Shown piece by piece: positions 1 through 8,158 of a stretch of DNA of 64,000 nucleotides; the stretch's first letter is position 1; each line of letters starts with the position of its first letter. Source of the DNA: VRUE01 sp963698085 (GTDB lineage: Bacteria; Actinomycetota; Thermoleophilia; Solirubrobacterales; 70-9). Made by a program: the position numbers and the translations under genes. The stretch is from positions 1,984,001-2,048,000 of the forward strand of contig OY969122.1 of the NCBI GenBank assembly GCA_963698085.1. The letters run 5' to 3'. Below the pieces are notes generated by a model. That model did not search any database, was not told the origin of the DNA, and was given only the letters and a program-made list of their open reading frames with translations.

Positions 1-1
1 T

Positions 2-1216
2 CCCTCGTTCCTGCAGGCCGGGGAACCGACCGGGCTGGCGATCACCGAAGGCGGCCTGCTCTACGTGACCAGCGGCAACTACGAAAACGCAGCGGTGTTC
101 GCCTTCGGACCACCCGCCGCCGCCGAAACGCGCATCCTTACCGTCGCCAAAGGGGGCGCCGGGTCGGGCACGGTGACCAGCATCCCCTCCGCGATCGCCT
201 GCGGGCCAGTCTGCGAGGGTGAGTTCGACTTCGAGTCGACCATCGTGCTCAAAGCCACGGCGGCGCCCGGCAGCCAGTTCGCCGGTTGGGGGCCGGGCGA
301 TTGCGACGACGAACCGAGCCCGGGCCGCTGCTCGGTGGAAATGGACGCAGACCACGCGGTGACGGCCGAATTCGAGCCCGTCGCCGAAGGGGCGGGGCTG
401 GGTTCGCTGTCCGGGCAGGCTTCCGCTGCTGAGGCCTCCCCTTCGCATGCTCCGCCTCCCCCGACTATCGCCGCAAAACGCAAACGCGCTCAGCGCCACT
501 ACCTCGAGTCGGTGCAGAAGGGCAACCTGCGCGTCTCGATGAGCGGGCGCATCTCGCCGACCGCCCTGCCGCGCACCGGAGCGGCGCCGGTCTCCGTCTT
601 CGTCGGCGGCCAGATCTCGACTACCAACGGCGCCGAGCTACCGCAGCTGAAGGGGCTGCGGATCGAGTTCAACCGCGGCGGCCGGCTCGAAGACCGCGGC
701 CTGCCGGTCTGCCCGCTGCAGCAGATCAAGATCGCCTCCAGCGCCCGCGCGCTCAGCGCCTGTCGTTCGGCCCTGGTCGGTAGCGGTAGCTTCGAGGCCA
801 ACATCGTCCTGCGCGGCCAGGAGCCCTACCCGACCACCGGTCGCCTGCTCGTCTTCAACGGCCGCAAAGGGGGCAAGGAGGTCCTCTTCGGGCACATCTA
901 CTCGAGCGAGCCCTTCGCGACCTCCTTCGTCATCACCTTCAAGATCGCCCACCGCGCAAAGGGCACCTTCGGCACGGTGTTCACGGCTTCGCTGCCCGAA
1001 GCGCTGGGCGACTGGGGCTACGTCACCGCGATCGAGATGAAGCTCTCGCGCCGCTACAGCGCCGGCGGCGAGCGCCGCAGCTTCCTCAGCGCCGGCTGCC
1101 CGGCGCCCAAGGGCTTCCCCGGCGCGGTCTTCACCCTGGCGCGGACGAGCTTCTCCTTCGCCGGCGGCAAGACGCTCAGCTCGGGCTTGACCAGGGACTG
1201 CAAGGTGCGCCGATGA
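2..1216 (+). CDS. Secreted beta-propeller / InlB-type repeat protein, 3' part
   Basis: The reading frame is open from base 2, so the gene starts before the window. The visible first residues (PTGLAITEGGLLYVTSGN and on to VFAFGPP) look like the last blade of an NHL or virginiamycin-lyase-like beta-propeller. A divergent InlB B-repeat-like domain follows (about residues 45-125), with paired cysteines (ACGPVCEG), FAGWGPGDCDD and a TAEFEP end, as in many actinobacterial surface proteins. A Pro/Ala-rich linker leads to a C-terminal domain of about 230 residues that I do not recognise. The product is probably exported and acts at or outside the cell surface. The stop overlaps the next start (ATGA), suggesting coupled translation. 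The repeat class is fairly sure; the biological role is unknown. Confidence 0.75.
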   Translation, partial: PSFLQAGEPTGLAITEGGLLYVTSGNYENAAVFAFGPPAAAETRILTVAKGGAGSGTVTSIPSAIACGPVCEGEFDFESTIVLKATAAPGSQFAGWGPGDCDDEPSPGRCSVEMDADHAVTAEFEPVAEGAGLGSLSGQASAAEASPSHAPPPPTIAAKRKRAQRHYLESVQKGNLRVSMSGRISPTALPRTGAAPVSVFVGGQISTTNGAELPQLKGLRIEFNRGGRLEDRGLPVCPLQQIKIASSARALSACRSALVGSGSFEANIVLRGQEPYPTTGRLLVFNGRKGGKEVLFGHIYSSEPFATSFVITFKIAHRAKGTFGTVFTASLPEALGDWGYVTAIEMKLSRRYSAGGERRSFLSAGCPAPKGFPGAVFTLARTSFSFAGGKTLSSGLTRDCKVRR

Positions 1217-2292
1217 GGAGGGGCATTGGGTCTTCGCCGTTGATGGCAAGCCCGCGAATATCCGCATGGCGTCGCGTCACGCTCGCCGTCACGCTCGGCC
1301 TGCTCTCGACGCTCTGCTGGGCCCCCCAGGCCCGCGGCGCCGAAGCGAGCTGGGAGTTCGAGCCCGCCAGCTGGGACTTCGGCACGGTCGTGCCGGGCGA
1401 TGGTCCCACGCCGCCCAAGGCCTTCACCCTCACCAACACCGGCGACGTGGAGCTGTCGGTCTTCTTCGTGGCGGTCGGCGGGAACGAAGGGGCCGGCTTC
1501 TCGATCGCCGCGAACAAATGCGGGAAACTCACTCCCAGTGCGAGCTGCACGATCGAAGTCACCTTCGACCCCTCCTCGGCTGGACCCAAGGATGGGGCGC
1601 TTTCGGTCTCGAGCCAGGGTGGAGAGGCGCCCCAGGCCACCGCCGAGCTGAGTGGCACCGGCGCCGGGCCTGAAATCTCGATGACTCCGGGCTCACACAG
1701 CTTCCCTGCGTTGCCACTCGGCGACGTTTCGCCATCGCGGTCGTTTACGCTGACCAACACCGGCAGCCTCGACCTGACGATTTCCTGGCTGTCCTTCGTC
1801 CTCTACCTGCACGGCGACACGGACCAGTTCCGGATCACCGGCGGCACCTGCGCTGCCGGGCTCGTGGTGCTGCCGCAGGGGACCTGCACGGTTGAGGCGA
1901 CCTTTGCGCCCACCCGACCCGGATATCTGGCGGCCGACCTGTTGATCGGCAGCAACGCTTCCGGCCTTCCTCACGTGGCGACCGTGGAAGGCTTCGGCAT
2001 CGCTCCTCCCACGCCGCAGTTCCCCGTTCTGCCACGCGTTGCCTCACCGCGCGCCTCGATCGTCCATCGGCCCAAGAAGCAGACCAGGAGCCGTAGCGCC
2101 GCCTTTTGGTTCCGCGGCTCGCCCACTGCCGCCCGCTTCGCCTGCAAGCTCGACAGCGAACCGTTCAGGATCTGCCAATCTCCTGCCCACTACGACGGGC
2201 TGGACCATGGCCGTCACCGCTTCACCATCCGGGCGCTCGCTGCGGAGGGGTACTGGGGACCGCCGAAAGTCTTCAGCTGGCGGGTGCGCTGA
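1213..2292 (+). CDS. Exported ASH/choice-of-anchor-D repeat protein
   Basis: The 359-residue product has a charged start and a hydrophobic segment ending near residue 43 (WAPQARGAEA), consistent with a signal peptide. Two Ig-like ASH-type repeats follow. The first begins WEFEPASWDFGTVVPG and contains FTLTNTGDVELSV and TIEVTFDPSSAG; the second begins ISMTPGSHSFPALPLG and contains FTLTNTGSLDLTIS and VEATFAPTRPG. Each has paired cysteines (KCGKL..SCTIE; TCAAG..TCTVE). The last 75 residues resemble the short Ig-like module (FACKLDSEPFRIC, HRFTIRA) seen at the ends of Solirubrobacterales exoproteins. ATG 1213 overlaps the upstream TGA; an in-frame ATG at 1243 is an alternative start. It is probably co-transcribed with the preceding surface protein. 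Adhesive or structural function is inferred. Confidence 0.75.
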   Translation: MRRGIGSSPLMASPRISAWRRVTLAVTLGLLSTLCWAPQARGAEASWEFEPASWDFGTVVPGDGPTPPKAFTLTNTGDVELSVFFVAVGGNEGAGFSIAANKCGKLTPSASCTIEVTFDPSSAGPKDGALSVSSQGGEAPQATAELSGTGAGPEISMTPGSHSFPALPLGDVSPSRSFTLTNTGSLDLTISWLSFVLYLHGDTDQFRITGGTCAAGLVVLPQGTCTVEATFAPTRPGYLAADLLIGSNASGLPHVATVEGFGIAPPTPQFPVLPRVASPRASIVHRPKKQTRSRSAAFWFRGSPTAARFACKLDSEPFRICQSPAHYDGLDHGRHRFTIRALAAEGYWGPPKVFSWRVR

Positions 2293-2343
2293 CGGATCTC
2301 TCGGCGGTTCGTATCGAAGCTTGCGCCAAGAATCTTATTTCAG

Positions 2344-2374
2344 CGCACCATCGGTGCGTAAGATGATATCTTAC
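2344..2374. promoter_or_regulatory. Tandem inverted repeats upstream of vapB (autoregulatory operator candidate)
   Basis: Two adjacent perfect inverted repeats share one base: CGCACC-ATC-GGTGCG (2344-2358) and GTAAGAT-GAT-ATCTTAC (2358-2374). The second ends four bases before the vapB GTG and holds TANNNT-type -10-like hexamers. VapB/VapBC complexes commonly repress their own promoter through such sites; that this is the operator is inference. Confidence 0.5.
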
Positions 2375-2378
2375 ATCT

Positions 2379-2609
2379 GTGAGGACCAAGGTATCGACCA
2401 AGGGCCAGGTCGTGTTGCCGGCGGAGCTTCGGCGCCTCGATGACATTCGTCCCGGCCAGGAGTTCGAGGTCAAGCGCCTCTCAGCCGACGAGTACCGGCT
2501 GGTGCGGATGAAGCCGCCGCCGAACGCCGGCTTGGTCGACTGGCTCTTGGAGTGCCCCGAGAAGGGCTATTTCGTGCCGATCGACTCCGAGTCGACCGAC
2601 ACACTGTGA
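2379..2609 (+). CDS. vapB: VapB-type (AbrB-fold) antitoxin
   Basis: A 76-residue protein starting at GTG 2379 with an N-terminal swapped-hairpin AbrB domain (VSTKGQVVLPAELRR.., GQEFEV..EYRLV, residues 4-48). The C-terminal tail (NAGLVDWLLECPEKG) would bind and block the toxin. The next gene is a PIN toxin whose GTG overlaps this stop (GTGA), the usual antitoxin-first order. No Shine-Dalgarno is obvious before the GTG, so translation may be leaderless. Inverted repeats immediately upstream suggest autoregulation. The family assignment is secure; the RNA target of the toxin cannot be read from sequence. Confidence 0.88.
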   Translation: MRTKVSTKGQVVLPAELRRLDDIRPGQEFEVKRLSADEYRLVRMKPPPNAGLVDWLLECPEKGYFVPIDSESTDTL

Positions 2610-3013
2610 AGCACCTCGTCGACGCCAACGTCCTCTCGGAGGCGACCAAGCCGGCTCCCGACGAACGGATCGTCGAGTGGCTGCGTCGCCATGAGCGCTC
2701 CATCGTGGTCGATCCCGTTGTCCTGGGCGAGGTCAGGTACGGCATCCTGTTGCTGGCGCGGTGCACCCGGCGAGCAAGGCTGGAACGCTGGTTCGACGAA
2801 GGCATTCGACGGATCGAGTGCCTTCCTTGGGACGCGAGCTTCGGGTTGCGCTGGGCGGAGCTCCTGGCTCACCTGCGCAAGGCCGGTCGGCCGATGTCGG
2901 TCAAAGACAGCCTTATCGCGGCGACCGCCCTCACCCACGAACTGACCGTTGTGACCTTGAACCGCCGTGATTTCGAACCGGCGAAGGTGCGACTGGTCGA
3001 TCCCTCGGCATAG
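2606..3013 (+). CDS. vapC: VapC-type PIN-domain ribonuclease toxin
   Basis: GTG 2606 gives 135 residues, the usual PIN length; a longer reading from 2552 would run through the antitoxin gene. The acidic metal-binding residues of the PIN fold are visible: D6 (HLVDANVLSE), E42 (VLGEVRYG), D101 (SVKDSLIAATAL) and D122 (LNRRDF). VapC toxins are Mg-dependent endoribonucleases that cut tRNA or rRNA and are neutralised by VapB. The gene overlaps vapB by four bases and is followed by a bidirectional hairpin, so the pair is a self-contained two-gene operon. All key residues are present and the toxin is probably active. Confidence 0.88.
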   Translation: MKHLVDANVLSEATKPAPDERIVEWLRRHERSIVVDPVVLGEVRYGILLLARCTRRARLERWFDEGIRRIECLPWDASFGLRWAELLAHLRKAGRPMSVKDSLIAATALTHELTVVTLNRRDFEPAKVRLVDPSA

Positions 3014-3054
3014 GTTCCTCTCCCCGCAGAGTAAGGGCGTGTGACCAGTGATTA

Positions 3055-3078
3055 GGCGGCGCCCCCGACGGCGCCGCC
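3055..3078. terminator. GC-rich hairpin between convergent vapC and the DUF5679 gene
   Basis: Nine perfect base pairs, GGCGGCGCC (3055-3063) with GGCGCCGCC (3070-3078), around a six-base loop. It lies between two convergent stops and could terminate both directions. No T-tract follows, so it is not a textbook intrinsic terminator. Confidence 0.5.
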
Positions 3079-3084
3079 CACCGC

Positions 3085-3231
3085 CTACTCGAGTTTGCCG
3101 ATCTTGAAGATCTTGGTGCCGCAGTCGGGGCAGACGCCTTGGATGGCTGGGCGACCGTTTTTCATGGTCACCTGTTTGGCGTCTTTGATCTCTACCTTCT
3201 TGCGCTCTTTGACGCAGTAACCCTCGGGCAT
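3085..3231 (-). CDS. Small zinc-ribbon-like protein (DUF5679 type)
   Basis: A 48-residue protein starting MPEGYCVKERKKVEIKD and ending CPDCGTKIFKIGKLE. Cysteines at the start (YCVKE) and in the CPDCG knuckle suggest a minimal metal-binding ribbon. The ATG at 3231 has a good Shine-Dalgarno (AGGAG) a few bases upstream; the longer reading to 3327 adds low-quality sequence and is not favoured. Small proteins of this type are widespread in actinobacteria and have no assigned role. It is monocistronic and convergent with vapC. Confidence 0.75.
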   Translation of the reverse strand: MPEGYCVKERKKVEIKDAKQVTMKNGRPAIQGVCPDCGTKIFKIGKLE

Positions 3232-3321
3232 GGGTCTCCTTTCGCTGCCGGTTCCCGGCAAGACTCGCGTTAGGCGCGAGGTGGATTGCGCAGAACGTAA
3301 CGCAGGGAGGGGACGGGGAAC

Positions 3322-3337
3322 ACGCACAAACGTGCGT
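3322..3337 (-). terminator. Short hairpin downstream of the 3351-3839 gene
   Basis: ACGCAC (3322-3327) pairs with GTGCGT (3332-3337) around AAAC. It lies just past the stop of the minus-strand membrane protein and could be a weak terminator. There is no strong T-run. Confidence 0.3.
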
Positions 3338-3350
3338 ATCGTTACAAGCG

Positions 3351-3839
3351 CTAATTTCCGTCTTGCTCCGCTTCGGCGTCGGCGTTCTGCTCTTTTGCCT
3401 GTTCGAGCAGGTCCTGGATTTTGGCGTTGCTCGCTCCGCCACGAGGCTCGGCGTTGCTGGCGCCGTCAGAGGACGCGCCGCTGGCTCCGCCCGACGCCCC
3501 GCTACCAGAAGCGCCTCCGGCGCCTTTCTCCTCAGGCGTCGGTTGGGCGTCGGGAGCCGGTTCGCGTTCGGTGTCGGGCACGGCTTCGGCCCCCGGTTCG
3601 ACCGGTGGGGCCGCCGTGCCGGCACCCGCCGCGGCTTCGTCGATCTGCGCTTCGAGTTCCTCCTGCAATGCCTGCACGTCGCCCTCGCTGACCGAGCTTT
3701 CGCGGGCGTCGATTGCGAGGTAGATCGCCGCCCCGCCGAGACCGATCGCGATCACGGCGAGCGCGAGGAAGACGCGCGTGCGTTTGCCGAGCTTGCGCTC
3801 GACCTCTCCGATCCAGGCCCGCAGCCCCTCCAGCGACAT
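3351..3839 (-). CDS. Small single-pass membrane protein, unknown function
   Basis: The 162-residue product has a basic cytoplasmic start (WIGEVERKLGKRTRVF), one transmembrane helix (about residues 23-44, FLALAVIAIGLGGAAIYLAI), a short acidic coiled-coil-like stretch (VQALQEELEAQIDEAA) and a low-complexity Pro/Ala/Gly/Ser/Glu tail. A final helical patch (AKIQDLLEQAKEQNADAEAE) ends the protein. I do not recognise a named family. It is divergent from the thiolase gene. The tail composition suggests a flexible extracellular or periplasmic region. Confidence 0.65.
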   Translation of the reverse strand: MSLEGLRAWIGEVERKLGKRTRVFLALAVIAIGLGGAAIYLAIDARESSVSEGDVQALQEELEAQIDEAAAGAGTAAPPVEPGAEAVPDTEREPAPDAQPTPEEKGAGGASGSGASGGASGASSDGASNAEPRGGASNAKIQDLLEQAKEQNADAEAEQDGN

Positions 3840-3954
3840 CGCTCCAATCTAGTCGAGAACCGCGCCCGGCTGCCGGGTCAAATACCCTGCTGGTCCGCAC
3901 TTCCCATCGGGGAACGCCCCGACTTCCGACCCAGAGACCCAAGGAGAGCCACAG

Positions 3955-5112
3955 ATGCCCGAGGCCGTAATCGTCGACACCATCCGCACGCCGATCGGCC
4001 GTGCCTTCAAGGGCTCGCTGGCCCAGCTGCGCTCCGATGAGATGGGCGCCTACGTCGTCGACCAGCTGCTCGAGCGCAACCCGCAGGTCGATCCGAGCTC
4101 GGTCGAAGACCTCTTTTGCGGCTGCGGCATGCCGCAGGGCCTGCAGGCGTTCAACATCGGCCGCATCGTCTCGCTGCTCTCCGAGAAGCTGCCGCAGGAG
4201 GTCAACGGGGTCACCGTCTCCCGCTACTGCTCCTCCAGCCTCGACGCGATCCGCCACGCCGGCAACGCGATCAAGGCCGGCGAGGGTGACGTCTACATCG
4301 CCGCCGGGGTCGAGTGGGTGAGCCGCTACAACGAGCGCACCGAGCCGGCCGGCGCCGCCGACCAGAACGAGAATCTCCAGGGCAACAATGGCCAGCCCAG
4401 CGCCTACATCGAGATGGGCAAGACCGCCGTCAACGTCGCCGAAAAATACGAGGTCAGCCGCGCCGACATGGACAGGTTCGCGCAGCGCTCCCAGGAACTG
4501 GCCGTGCAGTCCCAGGAGGACGGCTTCTTCGACCGCGAGATCGTCCCGGTGAAGCTGCCCGACGGCACCGAGGTCGCCAAGGACGACGGCCCGCGCGCCA
4601 GCTCGACGCTGGAGAAGCTCTCCCAGCTCGAGGAGTCCTTCGGCGGCGGTGGCGTCACCGCCGGCAACTCCTGCCCGCTCAACGACGGCGCCGCCGCGGT
4701 GCTCTTGATGAGCGACACCAAGGCCAGGGAGCTGGGCCTGACCCCGCGCGCCCGCATCGTCACCGCCGCCACCTACGGCAACGAGCCCGAGTACATGGGC
4801 GTCGCCCCGATCGGCGCCGTGAAGAAGGTGCTGGAGCGGTCGGGAATGACGATGGACGACGTCGACACGGTCGAGCTCAACGAGGCCTTTGCCGCCCAGG
4901 TGATCCCGATCATGGACGAGTGCGACATCGCGCCGGAGAAGCTCAACACGCACGGCGGCGCGATCGCCCTCGGCCACCCCTTCGGCATGACCGGCGCCCG
5001 CATCATGGGCACGCTGCTCAACGTGATGGAGACCGACGACCACCAGATCGGGATCGAGACCATGTGCGTCGCGGGCGGTCAGGGCAAGGCGATGCTCGTA
5101 GAACGGGTCTGA
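3955..5112 (+). CDS. Acetyl-CoA C-acetyltransferase (thiolase)
   Basis: A 385-residue thiolase covering the full family length. The nucleophilic cysteine lies in SRYCSSSLDAI near residue 90; the other active-site blocks are NEAFAAQ, the His of HGGAIALGHPFGMTGAR, and the second catalytic Cys in CVAGGQGKAM. It interconverts 3-ketoacyl-CoA plus CoA with acyl-CoA plus acetyl-CoA in the cytoplasm. A strong ribosome-binding site (AAGGAGAG) precedes ATG 3955. Downstream lie a crotonase, a flavin monooxygenase and a thioesterase on the same strand, suggesting beta-oxidation-like breakdown of a lipid, sterol or ketone. Degradative versus biosynthetic direction cannot be read from sequence. Confidence 0.92.
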   Translation: MPEAVIVDTIRTPIGRAFKGSLAQLRSDEMGAYVVDQLLERNPQVDPSSVEDLFCGCGMPQGLQAFNIGRIVSLLSEKLPQEVNGVTVSRYCSSSLDAIRHAGNAIKAGEGDVYIAAGVEWVSRYNERTEPAGAADQNENLQGNNGQPSAYIEMGKTAVNVAEKYEVSRADMDRFAQRSQELAVQSQEDGFFDREIVPVKLPDGTEVAKDDGPRASSTLEKLSQLEESFGGGGVTAGNSCPLNDGAAAVLLMSDTKARELGLTPRARIVTAATYGNEPEYMGVAPIGAVKKVLERSGMTMDDVDTVELNEAFAAQVIPIMDECDIAPEKLNTHGGAIALGHPFGMTGARIMGTLLNVMETDDHQIGIETMCVAGGQGKAMLVERV

Positions 5113-5216
5113 CGCCGTCTGGCCGGCGCATATCGGCGTCCTCGGTCGCTCGCGTGCAGAGCACGCCACGCTCCCTGCGTCCTTGATCTGCTTGGCCAGA
5201 CAACGTCAGACGGCGT
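5112..5216. repeat. Long-range inverted repeat between thiolase and crotonase genes
   Basis: ACGCCGTCTG (5112-5121) is perfectly complementary to CAGACGGCGT (5207-5216). The overlapping GTCTGGCC (5117-5124) can instead pair with GGCCAGAC (5194-5201). The left arm begins at the last base of the thiolase stop. It nearly fills the gap and resembles in plan the other arm-flanked boundary elements of this window. Only one copy is present. Confidence 0.45.
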
Positions 5217-5227
5217 AAGGTCGATTC

Positions 5228-6172
5228 ATGGAGACCATCACGTATGAGGCGGAGGGTCGGGTCGCCCGCATCACCCTGAACCGGCCGGAGCGCGGCAACG
5301 GGATCGTGCCGCGGATGCCGGTCGAGCTCGCCGCCTGCGTCGAGCGAGCCAACCTCGACCCCGAGGTCCATGTCATCGCCCTCGCCGGCAACGGCAGCGG
5401 CTTCTGCGGCGGCTACGACCTGGTCGCCTCGGCCGAGGGCGACATGAGCGGCTTGGGGGAGGCCGGGGAGACGGACTCGTCGCCTGGGTCCCCGTTCGGC
5501 CCGCCACCGCCCGGCTCGCCGGTTGACCCGGCGACGATCGGCGCCAACCACGCGCCTGAGTCGAACTGGGACCCGGTCACCGATTTCCAGTTCATGTCAC
5601 GCAACGTGCGCGGCTTCATGAGCCTCTTCCATTCCGAGAAGCCGGTGATCTGCAAGGTGCACGGCTACTGCGTCGCCGGCGGCACCGACATGGCGCTCTG
5701 CTCGGACCTGCTCGTGATCGGCGCCGACGCCAAGATCGGCTACCCGCCCGCCCGTGTCTGGGGCTCGCCGACGACGGCACTCTGGGCGGCACGGCTGGGG
5801 CCGATGCGCGCCAAGCGACTGCTCTTGACCGGCGACTCGCTGAGTGGCGAGCAGGCGGCGGAGTGGGGGCTGGCGACCGAGGCGGCACCGCCCGAGCAGC
5901 TCGACGAGCGCTTCGAGTCGCTGCTGGAGCGGGTCGCGCGGCTGCCGATCAACCAGCTGGTAATGATGAAGATGCTGGTCAACCAGTCGCTCTACGCGCA
6001 GGGCCTGCACCAGACGCAGCTGCTCGGCACCTTCTTCGACGGCATCGCCCGCCACACCGAGGAGGGCCACGGCTTCGTCCGCCGCGCCACCGAGGGTGGC
6101 TTCAAGCAGGCGGTTCGGGAACGCGACGAGCCGTTTGGCGATTACGGGCTGGACGGCTTTGGTGTCGAGTAG
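5228..6172 (+). CDS. Enoyl-CoA hydratase/isomerase (crotonase) family protein
   Basis: A 314-residue crotonase-fold protein. The oxyanion-hole segments are visible as SGFCGGYDLVA (about residue 60) and HGYCVAGGTDMALCSDLL (about residue 145). A Gly/Pro-rich insertion (residues 75-110) makes it longer than the usual 260 residues. Crotonases hydrate, isomerise or cleave acyl-CoA thioesters; the exact reaction is uncertain. It lies between thiolase and a Baeyer-Villiger-type monooxygenase gene whose start overlaps its stop by 11 bases, so the two are probably translationally coupled. Confidence 0.85.
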   Translation: METITYEAEGRVARITLNRPERGNGIVPRMPVELAACVERANLDPEVHVIALAGNGSGFCGGYDLVASAEGDMSGLGEAGETDSSPGSPFGPPPPGSPVDPATIGANHAPESNWDPVTDFQFMSRNVRGFMSLFHSEKPVICKVHGYCVAGGTDMALCSDLLVIGADAKIGYPPARVWGSPTTALWAARLGPMRAKRLLLTGDSLSGEQAAEWGLATEAAPPEQLDERFESLLERVARLPINQLVMMKMLVNQSLYAQGLHQTQLLGTFFDGIARHTEEGHGFVRRATEGGFKQAVRERDEPFGDYGLDGFGVE

Positions 6173-7676
6173 CAACGGAGCGAACGGCGGGCTGGGGCGC
6201 AGGCGCTCGATCGCGGTCGTCGGCGGCGGCTTCGGCGGGGTCGGGGCGGCGGTGATGCTGAAGCGGGCCGGCTACGAGGACGTCACCGTCTTCGAGAAGG
6301 GCGAGCGGGTCGGCGGGGTCTGGAACCACAACACCTACCCCGGCGCCGCCTGCGACGTGCCCTCACACCTCTACGAGTTCTCCTTCGCCCCCAACCGCTG
6401 GTCGCGTCGCTTCGCGCCACAGGCCGAGATCCAGGCATACGTCGAGGGCGTCGCACGGCACCACGGCATACTCGACAGGGTCCACACCGGGGTCGAGGTG
6501 AAGAGCGCCCGCTGGGATGAGGAGCGCGGCCGCTGGGTACTCGAGACCAGCGCCGGCCCGCACGCGGCCGACCTCCTGATCACCGCCTGCGGCCAGCTCT
6601 CGGTTCCGAAGACCCCGCCGATCCCGGGCCTGGAGAACTTCGACGGCCCCGCCTTCCACACCGCCGAGTGGCGGCACGACGTCGACCTGGCTGGCAAGCG
6701 CGTCGCCGTCGTCGGCACCGGCTGCAGCGCGATCCAGGTCGTGCCGGCGATCCAGCCCGAAGTCGCCCAGCTCGACGTCTACCAGCGCTCGCCCGGGTGG
6801 ACGATCCCGAAGATGGACTACGCCTACCCGGACTGGGCGCATGACCTCTTCAAGCGGTTCCCGGCGGCGCGCCGCCTCGATCGCGCCGTCATCTTCGGCT
6901 TCATGGAGCTGGGGGCGGCGGCGATGACGCGCCACCGCTGGATGCTGCCCGCCTTCCGCGCCGCCGCTCGCCGCCAGATCACGGCGGCGATCGAGGACCC
7001 GGAGCTGCGCCGCAAGGTGATGCCGAGCGACGAGCTCGGCTGCAAGCGGACGATGCTCACCGACGACTGGTATCCGGCCCTGGCCCAGCCGAACGTCGAG
7101 CTGGTCACCGACCGGATCAGCGAGGTGACCGCCGCCGGCATCCGCGACGAGGCCGGCGCCGAGCGGCCGGCCGACGTGCTCGTCCTCGCCACCGGCTTCG
7201 CTAGCCATGGATTCGTCGCGCCGATGGAGATCGTTGGCCGCGGCGGCCGCGCCCTGGCGCAGGAGTGGGCGGAGGTGGCCCGCGCCTACCTCGGCCTCAG
7301 CGTCCCCGGCTTTCCCAACATGTTCCTGCTCTACGGGCCGAACACGAACGGCGGCACCGGCTCGGTCATCTACACGATTGAGGCCGGCGTTGCCCACGCG
7401 ATCGCCGCGCTGCGCGAGATGGAGCGGGCAGAGGCGAGGCGGATCGAGGTGCGCCGCGAGGCGGCCGAGCGCTTCGACCGCGAGTTGCGCGCAGCCCTGG
7501 AGGGGACCGTCTGGCACAGCGGCTGCACCAACTGGTACGTCGACGAGAACGGCAACGACCCGAGCCAGTGGCCGTGGCTTTGGAGCACCTACCGGCGGCG
7601 CACGGCGCGGCTCGAGCCCGGCGCCTACGAGCTGGGCGGCGCCCGAGCATCCGCCGGAGCGGCTGCCCTCGGGTAG
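6162..7676 (+). CDS. FAD/NADPH flavin monooxygenase, Baeyer-Villiger type
   Basis: GTG 6162 gives 504 residues, with the FAD-binding GGGFGGVGAA at about residue 20. A second Rossmann motif, VVGTGCSAIQ, lies at about residue 185. Around residues 160-170 is FDGPAFHTAEW, which fits the type I Baeyer-Villiger fingerprint F-x-G-x3-H-x3-W. Such enzymes insert oxygen next to a ketone or oxidise heteroatoms using NADPH and O2. The upstream reading to 6096 would lie inside the crotonase gene; GTG 6162 overlaps that gene by 11 bases. The operon context suggests oxidation of a ketone such as a steroid or cyclic ketone before thiolytic breakdown. The substrate is unknown. Confidence 0.85.
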   Translation: MSSSNGANGGLGRRRSIAVVGGGFGGVGAAVMLKRAGYEDVTVFEKGERVGGVWNHNTYPGAACDVPSHLYEFSFAPNRWSRRFAPQAEIQAYVEGVARHHGILDRVHTGVEVKSARWDEERGRWVLETSAGPHAADLLITACGQLSVPKTPPIPGLENFDGPAFHTAEWRHDVDLAGKRVAVVGTGCSAIQVVPAIQPEVAQLDVYQRSPGWTIPKMDYAYPDWAHDLFKRFPAARRLDRAVIFGFMELGAAAMTRHRWMLPAFRAAARRQITAAIEDPELRRKVMPSDELGCKRTMLTDDWYPALAQPNVELVTDRISEVTAAGIRDEAGAERPADVLVLATGFASHGFVAPMEIVGRGGRALAQEWAEVARAYLGLSVPGFPNMFLLYGPNTNGGTGSVIYTIEAGVAHAIAALREMERAEARRIEVRREAAERFDRELRAALEGTVWHSGCTNWYVDENGNDPSQWPWLWSTYRRRTARLEPGAYELGGARASAGAAALG

Positions 7677-7689
7677 GGTCCGCGCCGCG

Positions 7690-8145
7690 ATGAGCGACGC
7701 TCCCTCTCACCCCAGCGCGCGGATCACCCCGGAGACCGCCCGCGCCTTCCTCCCCGGCAGCTTCCCCGGCGACCTCGGGATCGAGCCGCTCGAGATCGAG
7801 GACTCCCACTCGCGGGGCAGGATCGTCGTCGACAAGCGCCACCTGCATCCCGGCGGCTTCGTCCACGGAGGCGTCTGGACCGCGCTCGGCGACACCGTCG
7901 CCGCCTGGGCGACCTTTCGCAGCATCCCCGCCGGCCACAACTTCACCACGATCGAGCTGAAGCTGAACGTCTTCGCCGCCGGGGTTCTGGGAGACGAGAT
8001 AGTCGCCATTGGCGAGCCCCTGCACAGCGGCAAGAGCACGGTCGTAATCGAGGTGCGGATGGAGCGCCATCGCGATGGCACCGAGCCGCGCCTCGCGGCG
8101 AACTTGATCGTCAGCCAGTTCGTGCTGTCTCCCGCCGAGGAGTAA
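7690..8145 (+). CDS. PaaI-type hotdog-fold thioesterase
   Basis: A 151-residue hotdog protein starting at ATG 7690. The central helix motif HPGGFVHGGVWTALGDTVAA is the typical PaaI/YbgC-like signature, followed by FTTIELKLN and a beta-rich C-terminus. Family members hydrolyse small or aromatic acyl-CoAs. The gene is 13 bases after the monooxygenase stop and probably part of the same operon, where it could release CoA from dead-end intermediates. The longer reading starting at 7207 belongs to the monooxygenase region and is not credible. Confidence 0.85.
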   Translation: MSDAPSHPSARITPETARAFLPGSFPGDLGIEPLEIEDSHSRGRIVVDKRHLHPGGFVHGGVWTALGDTVAAWATFRSIPAGHNFTTIELKLNVFAAGVLGDEIVAIGEPLHSGKSTVVIEVRMERHRDGTEPRLAANLIVSQFVLSPAEE

Positions 8146-8158
8146 GACTGGGCGGGCG

